A stretch of 64,000 bases of DNA from CAIWHR01 sp963724975. Its GTDB lineage: Bacteria > Pseudomonadota > Gammaproteobacteria > Burkholderiales > Casimicrobiaceae. The notes below the pieces were generated by a model. It saw nothing but the letters and a program-made list of their open reading frames with translations, ran no database searches and was not told the origin of the DNA. A program made the position numbers and the translations under genes. The DNA is taken from positions 310,001 to 374,000 of the forward strand of contig CAVRXB010000003.1 of the NCBI GenBank assembly GCA_963724975.1. The letters are read 5' to 3'. Of this stretch, positions 1-8,227 are shown in pieces (position 1 is the stretch's first letter; the number at the start of each line of letters is the position of its first letter).

Positions 1-881
1 ACCGTCATGATGCCCATTCCGTAGGTGCCGGCATCGGCTTTCACGATCGCGAAGGGTTTTTCGTCGATCCCGTATTCCGCGTACTTGCCGCGGACGCGCT
101 CGAGCAGCGTCGCGACGTTCGAGGCGAGGCATTCCTCCCCCTCGCGCGCCTCGAAATCGATCACGCCGCACACACCGAAATAGGGATCGATCAGCCACGG
201 GTCGATGTCGAGCATGGCGCCGAACTCCTTCGCCAGCGCATGGAAAACGCGGAAGTGATGCGACTTCTTGCGGTTGTACCAGCCAGCCTCGAGCGGCGGC
301 GCGACGGGCTGGTCGATATCGCGCAGCACCGCCGGCGGGCCGGCGGACAGATCGTTGTTGAGCAGCACCATGCAGGGGTCGAAGTCGGCGAGCCCGACCC
401 GGCGTCCGCTGCGAACGATCGGCTCCAGCGTCAGGATTCCGCCGGACGGCAACTCGAGCGTCGTCGGCTCAGTGAGCCCTTGCACCAGCGAGCCGATGCG
501 CACGCGCATTCCGGCCTGCGCGAGGATGTTGCGCAGCGTCTCGACGTTCTTCAGGTAGAACGTGTTGCGCGTGTGATTCTCGGGAACGAGCAGCACGCCG
601 CGCGCGTCAGGGCACACGCGCTCGACGGCCGCCTGAATCGCCTGCACGCAAAGCGGCAGGAAAGCCGGATTGAGGTTGTTGAAACCGCCGGGAAAAAGAT
701 TCGTATCGACCGGCGCGAGCTTGAAACCGGCGTTACGCAGATCGACCGACGCATAGAACGGGACCGCATGCTCCTGCCAGTGCGTGCGCAGCCAGCGCTC
801 GATGTCCGGCATCCGGTCGAGAAAGCGTTGCTCGAGTTCGAGCAGCGGTCCTGCAAGCGCGGTCGTCAGATGGGGGACCAT
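1..881 (-). CDS. gshA: Glutamate-cysteine ligase, C-terminus cut by window edge
   Basis: Translating the minus strand from the ATG at 881 gives about 293 residues with no stop, running off the left edge. The protein resembles the proteobacterial glutamate-cysteine ligase family that is distinct from the E. coli type; this enzyme makes gamma-glutamylcysteine, the first step of glutathione synthesis, in the cytosol. Recognisable stretches are VDLRNAGFKLAPVDTNLFPG near residue 50, PENHTRNTFYLKN near 100, and KKSHHFRVFHAL and KADAGTYGMGI near the end. No Shine-Dalgarno sequence precedes the ATG, but a TACAAT box lies only 10 bases upstream (892-897), so the transcript may be nearly leaderless. 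The family assignment is from memory of conserved segments; the reading frame is clear. Confidence 0.85.
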   Translation of the reverse strand, partial: MVPHLTTALAGPLLELEQRFLDRMPDIERWLRTHWQEHAVPFYASVDLRNAGFKLAPVDTNLFPGGFNNLNPAFLPLCVQAIQAAVERVCPDARGVLLVPENHTRNTFYLKNVETLRNILAQAGMRVRIGSLVQGLTEPTTLELPSGGILTLEPIVRSGRRVGLADFDPCMVLLNNDLSAGPPAVLRDIDQPVAPPLEAGWYNRKKSHHFRVFHALAKEFGAMLDIDPWLIDPYFGVCGVIDFEAREGEECLASNVATLLERVRGKYAEYGIDEKPFAIVKADAGTYGMGIMT

Positions 882-904
882 GAGGAGGGTGATTGTAGCC
901 GAAC

Positions 905-935
905 AAAAAAACGGGGCGCCTTGCGAGGCGCCCCG
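905..935 (-). terminator. Rho-independent terminator after amtB
   Basis: A 9-bp GC stem (912-920 with 927-935, six-base loop) is followed, in the minus direction, by a run of seven T. It lies 47 bases beyond the amt stop codon and just before the gshA start, so it should end the porin-glnK-amtB transcript. A possible -10 box for gshA (TACAAT) follows within 15 bases; I see no clear -35 box. Confidence 0.8.
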
Positions 936-981
936 AATAGCCACTGAGGAGAGACTCTACCGCACACCGCGCCTTGCGGGA

Positions 982-2457
982 TTATTCCACGACGCGCTCG
1001 CCGTGGAGACTGATATCGAGGCCTTCGCGTTCCTGCTCATCGCGTAACGCGCAGGCCGATGGTGAGATCGAGGACCTTCAGAATGATGAAGCTGCCGACG
1101 CCGCTGAACACGAGCGTCGTCACGACGGCGCCGAGCTGCACCAGCATGTCGGCATCGGCGCCGCTGATTTCCTTGACGTTGAAGACGCCCGTCAGCAGCG
1201 CGCCGACGATGCCGCCGACGCAGTGGACGCCGAACGCATCGAGCGAGTCGTCGTAACCGTAGTGTCGTCTTCACGGTCGTGGCGGCGAAGAAGCAGATGA
1301 CGCCGGCTGCGATGCCGATCACGAAGGCACCCGTGACGCCGACGAAGCCCGAAGCCGGCGTAATCGCAACGAGGCCCGCCACGGCGCCGGACGCGATGCC
1401 GAGAACGGACGGCTTACCCTTGACGGCCCACTCGGTAAACATCCACGCCAGCGCGGCGACGGCGGTGGCGAGTTGCGTCACGACCATCGCCATCCCGGCG
1501 CGACCGTCGGCCGCCACCGCGGATCCGGCGTTGAAGCCGAACCAGCCCACCCACAGGAGCGCGGCGCCCACGACCGTCAGCGTGAGGTTGTGCGGCGCCA
1601 TCGCTTCCTTGCCATAGCCGATCCGCTTGCCAAGCACGAGAGCGCAGACCAGGGCCGCGATACCGGCGTTGATATGCACGACGGTGCCACCGGCGAAATC
1701 GAGCACGCCCTTGGACGCCCAGAATCCGGACGGCTCCCACATCATGTGCGCGATCGGCGAATAGATGAGGACCGACCAGATGCCCATGAACCACAGCATC
1801 GCCGAGAATTTCATCCGGTCGGCGAACGCGCCGCAGATAAGCGCAGGCGTGATGATGGCGAACGTCATCTGGAACGTCATGTAGACCGATTCCGGCACCG
1901 TCAAGCCGAGGTGCGACACCGTGACCTTGCCTGCTTCCTTCTGGAACAGCATGCCCTTCAGGAACAGCCGGTTCAGGTTGCCGACGAAATCACCTCCCGG
2001 CATGAAGGCGAGCGTGTAGCCGATGACGACCCACAACACGGTGACGAGGCAGGTGATCGCGAAGCTTTGCATCAGCGTCGCAAGCACGCTCTTCTTGCGC
2101 ACCATGCCGCCGTAGAACAGCGCAAGGCCGGGGATCGTCATCAGCAGCACGAGTGCGGTGGACGTCAACATCCACGCGGTGTCGCCGCTGCTGATCTTGT
2201 CGACCGCGACAAGTTGCGGCTCGGTCGGTGCGGGTGGCGCGGCGGCCGGCGCCGCAGGTGCTGCCGCGCCGGCGTCAGCCTTAGCCGGCTCTGCAGGCTT
2301 CGTCTCGGGTGCCGTTGCCGGTGCAGGCGCCGGGGCCGGTGCCTGCGCAACGAGTAAGGGCTGTCCGATCTTTTCGACGTCGTTGCCAATCGCCGGAGCG
2401 GTCGCCGGCAAGCATGAAAGCGCACGCGAGTGCGAACCCTGTGAGTAGACGGTTCAT
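982..2457 (-). CDS. amtB: Ammonium transporter AmtB, reading frame broken by indels
   Basis: Ammonium channel of the inner membrane, partner of the PII protein encoded just upstream. The middle carries typical Amt signatures: GDTAWMLTSTALVLLMTIPG, ALFYGGMVR, FAIITPALICGAFADRMKF and DFAGGTVVHINAG. The frame is disrupted at least twice: near 1262, where a one-base change restores YDDSLDAFGVHCVGG, and near 1050, where another restores DEQEREGLDISLHGERVVE before the stop at 982-984. A third shift near 2400 probably separates the signal peptide (MNRLLTGFALACAFMLA, ATG at 2457) from the Ala/Pro-rich linker; without it the protein would start at a TTG at 2411. All changes are single bases in otherwise well-conserved coding sequence, so sequencing error is as likely as a pseudogene. 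It is the last gene of the sigma-54 operon. Confidence 0.85.
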
Positions 2458-2469
2458 GTCGTATCCCCC

Positions 2470-2808
2470 TTACAGCGCTTGCGCGCCGGTTTCGCCCGTG
2501 CGGATGCGCACGACCTGTTCGAGATCGAAGACGAATATCTTGCCGTCGCCGATCTTCCCGGTGTTGGCGGCCTTTTCGATCGCTTCAATCACGCGGTCGA
2601 GGAGGTCGTCGCTGATCGCGGCTTCCACTTTGACCTTCGGCAGGAAATCAACGACGTATTCGGCGCCGCGATAGAGTTCGGTGTGTCCCTTTTGACGGCC
2701 GAATCCCTTGACTTCCGTGACCGTGACGCCCTGCACGCCGATGGCCGAGAGAGCCTCGCGGACCTCGTCGAGCTTGAACGGCTTGATGATGGCGGTAACC
2801 AGTTTCAT
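2470..2808 (-). CDS. glnK: Nitrogen regulatory protein PII (GlnK)
   Basis: A 112-residue PII protein, the usual length. It senses 2-oxoglutarate, ATP/ADP and, through uridylylation, glutamine; its T-loop can plug the AmtB channel. Tyr51 in the T-loop (segment TELYRGAEYVVDF) is the expected uridylylation site, and the C-terminal region around residues 85-90 (GKIGDGKIFV) matches the nucleotide-binding loop. The ATG at 2808 is preceded by GAGGGG at about 2815-2820. It sits between the TorF-type porin and amtB, a pairing common in betaproteobacteria, and shares their sigma-54/NtrC-type control region. Confidence 0.95.
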   Translation of the reverse strand: MKLVTAIIKPFKLDEVREALSAIGVQGVTVTEVKGFGRQKGHTELYRGAEYVVDFLPKVKVEAAISDDLLDRVIEAIEKAANTGKIGDGKIFVFDLEQVVRIRTGETGAQAL

Positions 2809-2855
2809 GATGTCCCCTCGTTTTCGCGTGGTGCGTCGAACGCGTTGCCGCGGCG

Positions 2856-3692
2856 TCAGAACGTCTTCTTGACGTAGACGATGCCGGCGTCCTTGGCGGT
2901 GTTGTAGCCGGTGAGATCGGTGTAGAACCCCTCGTTCGCCGTATTGCCCGTGTAGTAGGCGCCGATCTCGACATTCTTGAACAACCCGTCGGGCACCACG
3001 TACGAGAGGCCGATACGCCAGTCGTCGTAGCCGACTTTCGAATTGCCGCTGCCGTCGTGCGTGACGTCGAGAATCCCGTAATGGGCGAGCAGCGTGAATC
3101 CGGAATCGCCGAACGGATAGTTTGCGGTGAAGTCGAAATACCAGGTGCCGTCGGTCTTCTGGCCGGTCGGCTGGGCGCCAAAATAATTCGTGAAGCTGTA
3201 GCTCGCCTTCGCGCTTATCCATTTCCACGCAATGGCGCCGTAGCCCTCGAATGTGTCGGCGTTGACGACGCCGGGATTTTTCCGGCCCGGGTAGTAGTAG
3301 TAGTAGAGGCCGACGTCATAGGACCAATCTTCGCTGCCCGGGAACGCATGCTTGAATCCGCCGTAGAAGTCCCACTCGAGGCTCGACCGGTTGTACAGAC
3401 CGAAGTCTTCGAGCCAGCTTATGTTCGACGCCCACGTGCCGAGATAGAAACCGCTCGAATGCCCGAAGTCGAACCCGCCCTGGATCGCTGGCTGGCCGCC
3501 GGTTTGCGCGATGCTGCGAAAACCGTATTGGCTGAACAGCCCACCATTGGCGGTGAAGGTGAAATCGGGGGCCGGTGCGGCGGCTGGCGCTGGCGGCGGG
3601 GGTGCCGTGGTTTGCGCCAGTACATCGGCCGAGACCAGCAGGGCGAGTGCGAGGAACGAGGAGAGACTGAGCGAGCGTTTGTTGGAGAGCAT
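2856..3692 (-). CDS. TorF-family putative outer-membrane porin
   Basis: A 278-residue outer-membrane protein. The start MLSNKRSLSLSS (ATG at 3692) gives a signal peptide ending near LLVSADVLAQ, followed by an Ala/Pro linker and a beta-strand-rich body with alternating aromatic residues. It ends in KKTF, the terminal Phe expected of beta-barrels recognised by the BAM machinery. Proteins of this type (TIGR02001/Gcw_chp) often precede glnK-amtB in betaproteobacteria. It is first in the operon, with its start about 60 bases from the sigma-54 promoter, so I infer a role in uptake under nitrogen limitation. The substrate is unknown. Confidence 0.8.
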   Translation of the reverse strand: MLSNKRSLSLSSFLALALLVSADVLAQTTAPPPPAPAAAPAPDFTFTANGGLFSQYGFRSIAQTGGQPAIQGGFDFGHSSGFYLGTWASNISWLEDFGLYNRSSLEWDFYGGFKHAFPGSEDWSYDVGLYYYYYPGRKNPGVVNADTFEGYGAIAWKWISAKASYSFTNYFGAQPTGQKTDGTWYFDFTANYPFGDSGFTLLAHYGILDVTHDGSGNSKVGYDDWRIGLSYVVPDGLFKNVEIGAYYTGNTANEGFYTDLTGYNTAKDAGIVYVKKTF

Positions 3693-3755
3693 TTGTAGAG
3701 TCCCTTGAGATGAACGAAGGCGTGGCAAACTGCGAGATTTCCAAGGGACTGCTCA

Positions 3756-3770
3756 GCATTTCGTGTGCCA
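3756..3770 (-). promoter_or_regulatory. Sigma-54 promoter of the porin-glnK-amtB operon
   Basis: On the minus strand the sequence TGGCACACGAAATGC matches the sigma-54 consensus TGGCACG-N4-TTGC at 13 of the 15 positions, counting N as a match, with exact GG-GC spacing. The predicted transcription start is near 3745, about 53 bases before the porin ATG. Confidence 0.8.
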
Positions 3771-3845
3771 CTGCAGCAATTCGTTAATTCTCAATGGGTT
3801 GCGATTGATTTTGGATTTGCCGGCGCCCTGGAGCACCCGTCGAGA

Positions 3846-3892
3846 GCACCGGAATGGTGCGACGTTTTCCAAGCTTGCACGGCGTTGGGGCG
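3846..3892 (-). promoter_or_regulatory. Two NtrC-type enhancer sites
   Basis: GCACC-N5-GGTGC at 3846-3860 is a perfect dyad of the NtrC consensus core (TGCACC-N5-GGTGCA). A weaker second site, TGCACG-N5-GGGGCG, lies at 3876-3892. Their centres are 31 bases apart, about three helical turns. Measured from the predicted sigma-54 start near 3745 they sit at about -108 and -139, the layout known for E. coli glnAp2. Confidence 0.75.
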
Positions 3893-4020
3893 GATGCGAT
3901 TCACCTGCGCTCCGCCCGCCTGCGCGGCTCGGCCGGAAGACCGAAGGCGACCGCACGGCGAACTTTGCTAGACTCAATCGCATCGGTTTGGCTCATTAAT
4001 TCATGCCTCGGGGGGCCTCC

Positions 4021-4272
4021 ATGCTGAACAGCAAGGCATTCGACGATCTCGCCGCGCGGATCGGCAAGGCGATCGAAAACAGTCCCGCGAAAGACATCGA
4101 AAAAAACGTGCGCGCGATGCTCTCGTCGGGACTCTCGCGCCTCGATGTCGTGCCGCGCGCAGAATTCGAGGTCCAGGCGCAGGTGCTGTTGAAGACGCGC
4201 GAAAAGCTGGAGGCGCTCGAAGAGCGCCTGGCCGAGATCGAAAAGCGTCTGGCCCCGAGCGGGACCGAATAA
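4021..4272 (+). CDS. ubiK: UbiK-family accessory factor (DUF526/BMFP)
   Basis: An 83-residue protein of the membrane-fusogenic BMFP/UbiK family, an accessory factor for aerobic ubiquinone biosynthesis. The N-terminus (NSKAFDDLAARI) and a C-terminal coiled coil from about residue 50 (KTREKLEALEERLAEIEKRL) are typical of the family, as is the length. An earlier in-frame ATG at 4003 exists, but the start at 4021 matches the family N-terminus. It is the first plus-strand gene after the divergent nitrogen operon and precedes comM, a common neighbour order in betaproteobacteria. Confidence 0.88.
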   Translation: MLNSKAFDDLAARIGKAIENSPAKDIEKNVRAMLSSGLSRLDVVPRAEFEVQAQVLLKTREKLEALEERLAEIEKRLAPSGTE

Positions 4273-4337
4273 CCGCAAGGCGCGCGGCGCCGGCTAGTCC
4301 AGCCCAACCCCGATCGCCTTTCCCCTGCGAGGCGCCG

Positions 4338-5850
4338 ATGTCGCTCGCGGTCGTCCACTCGCGCGCTCTCGCCGGCCTGGAGGCGCCACCGGTCGCCGTC
4401 GAAGTTCATCTCGCAGGCGGGCTGCCGGCTTTCAATCTGGTCGGTCTTCCCGACACCGAGGTCAAGGAGTCGCGCGAACGCGTGCGCGCCGCGCTGCAGA
4501 ACGCGCAGTTCGAATTCCCCGCGCGCAAGATCACGGTCAATCTCGCGCCGGCCGACCTGCCCAAGGAGTCGGGCCGCTTCGATCTGCCGATTGCGATCGG
4601 CATTCTCGCGGCGACGGGCCAGCTTCCCGCGAACGCGCTCGCGTCGCACGAATTCGCCGGCGAACTTGCGCTGGGGGGCGCGTTACGCGCAATTCGTGGC
4701 GCGCTGCCGATGGTGCTGGGGGCGCGCCGGGACGGTCGCGCGTTTGTTCTCCCCGCAGCGAACGCAGATGAAGCGGCGCTCGTCCGGGATGCGCAGGTGC
4801 ATCCCGCCGCGACATTGCTGGCCGTGTGCGCGCATCTTGCGGGACGCGAACCGATCCCGGCGCTGGCGGCGGAGCGTTCCGCCGTCGACGTATCGGCGTT
4901 CCCCGAGCTCGCCGATGTGCGTGGACAGGTTCAATCGAAGCGGGCGCTGACGATTGCAGCTGCGGGTGCGCACAGCCTGCTCATGATCGGACCGCCGGGA
5001 ACGGGGAAGTCGATGTTGGCGCAGCGCCTTCCGGGACTGCTGCCGCCGCTGACCGAGGACGAAGCGCTCGCGACCGCGGCGATCGCGTCGCTTGCCGGGC
5101 GTTTTTCGCCGTCGACGTGGGGCGTGCGGCCGTTCCGCGCGCCGCATCACACGGCGAGCGCGGCGGCGCTTACCGGCGGCGGCGGCGACCCGCGTCCCGG
5201 CGAGATCTCGCTCGCCCATCACGGCGTCCTGTTTCTCGACGAGCTGCCCGAGTGGGACCGTCGCGTGCTGGAAGCGCTGCGCGAGCCGCTGGAATCGGGC
5301 GTCATCCATGTCTCGCGCGCGGCGCGCCAGAGCACGTTCCCCGCGCAGTTCCAGTTCGTCGCGGCGATGAATCCGTGCCCGTGCGGATGGCTGGGACACG
5401 AAAGCGGACGCTGTCATTGCACGCCGGATCGCATCGCGCGCTACCGCGCCCGCGTGTCCGGCCCGCTGCTCGACCGGATCGACCTCGGCATCGAGGTTCC
5501 GGCGCTGTCGCCGGAAGCGCTGGCGGTCCGCGGGCGCGCGGGGACATCCCCGCGCAACGCGAGAGCGAAGCCGTGCGCGCGCAGGCGGTGCGCGCCCGCG
5601 CCCGACAGACGGACCGGCAGGGCAAGCCGAACGCGCGGCTCGGACCGCGTGAGATCGAGACGCATTGCACGCCCGATGCCGCCGGCGCGGCGCTGCTCGC
5701 GCAGGCGATGGCAAGGCTGTCGCTTTCGGCACGGGCCTATCACCGCATCCTGAAAGTCGCGCGCACGATCGCCGATCTCGCCGATACGCCACGATTGGCG
5801 CGGCGCATGTCGCTGAGGCGATCGGCTACCGCCGATTCGACCGGATTTAG
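4338..5850 (+). CDS. comM: YifB/ComM-family Mg-chelatase-like AAA ATPase, two frameshifts
   Basis: A branch-migration helicase family that aids natural transformation. Domains in order: an N-terminal ChlI-like domain (VEVHLAGGLPAFNLVGLPDT near residue 30), a Walker A motif GPPGTGKSMLAQRL near 220, Walker B-like LFLDELPEW near 300, and a Cys-rich CPCGWLGH segment near 345. The frame breaks near 5541 (a neighbouring frame continues as GDIPAQRESEAVRAQ and GKPNARLG) and again near 5788 (the third frame ends AEAIGYRRFDRI with TAG at 5848-5850). Restored, it would be about 504 residues, the normal length. Each break needs one base only, in GC-rich runs, so error is likelier than decay. Confidence 0.85.
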
Positions 5851-5933
5851 CGTCTTCCTGCGCCGGTCTCGTCGGCCCGCTATGATGCGGGTTTCGCTCG
5901 TCTGTTCGCGTTCCCGACAGAGAATCTCGTCCG

Positions 5934-7136
5934 ATGCACGACGCCTACTTTTCTCACCTTCGCGGTATCCTCGACGCGATCCGCAGCGATGGGTTCGAGA
6001 AGAAGGAGCGCGTCATCACGAGTCCGCAGTCGGCCGAGATCGAGCTCGAGGGCGGTTTGCGGGTAGTCAATTTCTGCGCCAATAATTACCTCGGGCTCGC
6101 CAACGATTCGCGCCTTGCGGGCGCGGCGCGCGATGGCCTCGCGCGCTACGGCTTCGGGATGGCGTCGGTGCGCTTCATCTGCGGCACGCAGAGCGTGCAC
6201 GCTGCGCTCGAGACGGCACTCGCGACGTTTCTCGATACCGACGACGCCATTCTCTACGGGAGTTGCTTCGACGCCAACGGCGGGCTGTTCGAGACGCTGC
6301 TGGGCGAAGAAGACGCGGTCATCAGCGACGAACTGAACCACGCGAGTATTGTCGACGGAATCCGCTTGTGCAAAGCGAAACGCTTCCGCTATCGCAACAA
6401 CGACATGGCGGATCTCGAAGCAAAGCTCACCGAGGCGGACGCGGCGGGCGCGCGCTTCAAGCTGATCGCGACCGACGGCGTGTTCTCGATGGACGGCATC
6501 GTCGCCGATCTGGGCGCAATCTGTGACCTGGCGGATCGCTACGGCGCGCTGACGATGGTCGATGATTCGCATGCGGTGGGATTCGTCGGCGCAAGAGGTG
6601 GCGGCACGCCGGAATTCTGCGGCGTCGAGGGCCGAATCGACATTCTGACCGGCACGCTCGGCAAAGCGATGGGCGGCGCTTCGGGCGGTTACACGGCCGG
6701 TCGTCGCGAGATCATCGATCTGCTGCGACAGCGCTCGAGGCCGTATCTCTTTTCGAACACGCTGGCGCCGTCGATCGCTGCCGCGACGCTCGCGGCGATC
6801 GAGCTCGTGACGAGCGATGAAGGCAAAGCGCTCCGCCATCGCGTGCGCGAAAACGGCGCGCGCTTTCGCAAAGGGATGGCAGCCCTTGGCTTCGACCTCG
6901 TGCCCGGCGAGCATCCGATTATTCCGGTGATGCTGGGCGATGCACAGCTCGCGAGCCGCATGGCGGATGCGCTGCTGACGGAAGGCGTTTACGTGATCGG
7001 CTTTTCGTATCCCGTCGTTCCGAAGGGAAAAGCCCGCATCCGGACTCAGATGAGCGCTGCCCACACGGCGTCGCAGATCGATCGTGCCGTCGCCGCCTTC
7101 GGGCGCGTCGGCCGCACTCTTGGAGTCGTGCATTGA
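5934..7136 (+). CDS. kbl: Glycine C-acetyltransferase (2-amino-3-ketobutyrate CoA ligase)
   Basis: A 400-residue PLP enzyme of the alpha-oxoamine synthase family. It splits 2-amino-3-ketobutyrate with CoA into glycine and acetyl-CoA. Lys244 in TGTLGKAMGGASGGY is the PLP Schiff-base lysine; DDSHAVGFVG (residues 210-219) holds the PLP-contacting Asp and His. Length and N-terminus fit E. coli Kbl (398 residues). Its stop overlaps the region leading to tdh, so the two are co-transcribed. Together they convert threonine to glycine, which feeds the riboswitch-controlled gcv operon downstream. Confidence 0.95.
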   Translation: MHDAYFSHLRGILDAIRSDGFEKKERVITSPQSAEIELEGGLRVVNFCANNYLGLANDSRLAGAARDGLARYGFGMASVRFICGTQSVHAALETALATFLDTDDAILYGSCFDANGGLFETLLGEEDAVISDELNHASIVDGIRLCKAKRFRYRNNDMADLEAKLTEADAAGARFKLIATDGVFSMDGIVADLGAICDLADRYGALTMVDDSHAVGFVGARGGGTPEFCGVEGRIDILTGTLGKAMGGASGGYTAGRREIIDLLRQRSRPYLFSNTLAPSIAAATLAAIELVTSDEGKALRHRVRENGARFRKGMAALGFDLVPGEHPIIPVMLGDAQLASRMADALLTEGVYVIGFSYPVVPKGKARIRTQMSAAHTASQIDRAVAAFGRVGRTLGVVH

Positions 7137-7153
7137 ACGATACAGCGAACGCC

Positions 7154-8182
7154 ATGAAAGCCCTGGCGAAGCTCGAGCGCGCGCCCGGCCTCGCGCTGAC
7201 GCGCGTGAAAAGACCAGAGGTCGGCCACAACGACGTGATGATCCGGATCCACAAGACGGCGATTTGCGGCACCGACATCCACATATGGAAATGGGACGAC
7301 TGGGCGCAAAAAACCATTCCGGTGCCGATGCAGGTCGGACACGAGTACGTCGGCGAAATCGTCGAGCTCGGGCAGGAGGTGCGCGGCTTCGCGATCGGCG
7401 ACCGGGTCTCGGGCGAAGGGCACATTACCTGCGGTTTTTGCCGTAACTGCCGTGCCGGGCGGCGCCACCTGTGCCGCAACACCGTCGGCGTCGGCGTCAA
7501 CCGCGAAGGCGCATTCGCGGAATACCTGGTGATACCCGCGTTCAACGCATTCAAGATTCCCGACGACATTCCGGACGACATCGCGGCGATTTTCGATCCC
7601 TTCGGCAACGCGACGCACACGGCACTGTCGTTCAACCTGGTCGGTGAGGACGTGCTCATCACCGGCGCGGGCCCGATCGGCATCATGGCGGCAGCGATCG
7701 CACGCCAGGTCGGTGCGCGTTACATCGTGATCACCGACGTCAACGATTATCGGCTCGATCTCGCGCGGCGGATGGGCGCGACGCGCGCGATCAACGTCGG
7801 GAAAACGAAGCTGCGTGACGTCATGTCGGAACTCGGCATGACCGAAGGCTTCGACGTCGGTCTCGAAATGTCGGGCGTGCCCGATGCGTTTCGCAGCATG
7901 CTCGATTGCATGAACCACGGCGGCAAGGTGGCGCTGCTTGGCATCCCGCCCGCGCAAATGGCGATCGACTGGAACCAGGTGATCTTCAAGGGACTCGAGA
8001 TCAAGGGCATCTATGGACGGGAGATGTTCGAGACCTGGTACAAGATGGTCGCGATGCTGCAAAGCGGTCTCGACCTCACGCCGATGATCACCCATCATTA
8101 CGCGGTCGACGACTATGACAAGGCATTTGCGACGATGCTCTCCGGCCAGAGCGGAAAGGTCGTGCTGGACTGGGTCGCCTGA
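7154..8182 (+). CDS. tdh: L-threonine 3-dehydrogenase
   Basis: A 342-residue zinc-dependent medium-chain dehydrogenase that oxidises L-threonine to 2-amino-3-ketobutyrate with NAD+. Seen directly: catalytic zinc ligands Cys38 and His63-Glu64 (AICGTD, GHEYVGE), structural zinc cysteines 93, 96, 99 and 107 (CGFCRNCRAGRRHLC), and the Rossmann motif GAGPIGIMAA near residue 175. I chose the ATG at 7154 because MKALAKL matches E. coli Tdh; an alternative TTG at 7133 overlaps the kbl stop. The product goes straight to Kbl, encoded just upstream. Confidence 0.95.
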   Translation: MKALAKLERAPGLALTRVKRPEVGHNDVMIRIHKTAICGTDIHIWKWDDWAQKTIPVPMQVGHEYVGEIVELGQEVRGFAIGDRVSGEGHITCGFCRNCRAGRRHLCRNTVGVGVNREGAFAEYLVIPAFNAFKIPDDIPDDIAAIFDPFGNATHTALSFNLVGEDVLITGAGPIGIMAAAIARQVGARYIVITDVNDYRLDLARRMGATRAINVGKTKLRDVMSELGMTEGFDVGLEMSGVPDAFRSMLDCMNHGGKVALLGIPPAQMAIDWNQVIFKGLEIKGIYGREMFETWYKMVAMLQSGLDLTPMITHHYAVDDYDKAFATMLSGQSGKVVLDWVA

Positions 8183-8227
8183 CGCCGTCGATTCGGCTTT
8201 GCTGCACTGCAGTAACATGAGCGGCTC

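Noticed and set aside
1473..2357. Long plus-strand ORF over the amtB gene
   Set aside because: Arg-rich, without any recognisable motif, and fully antisense to a conserved transporter.
5880..7133. Antisense ORF over kbl
   Set aside because: The complementary frame of a confident gene; composition is typical of shadow frames.
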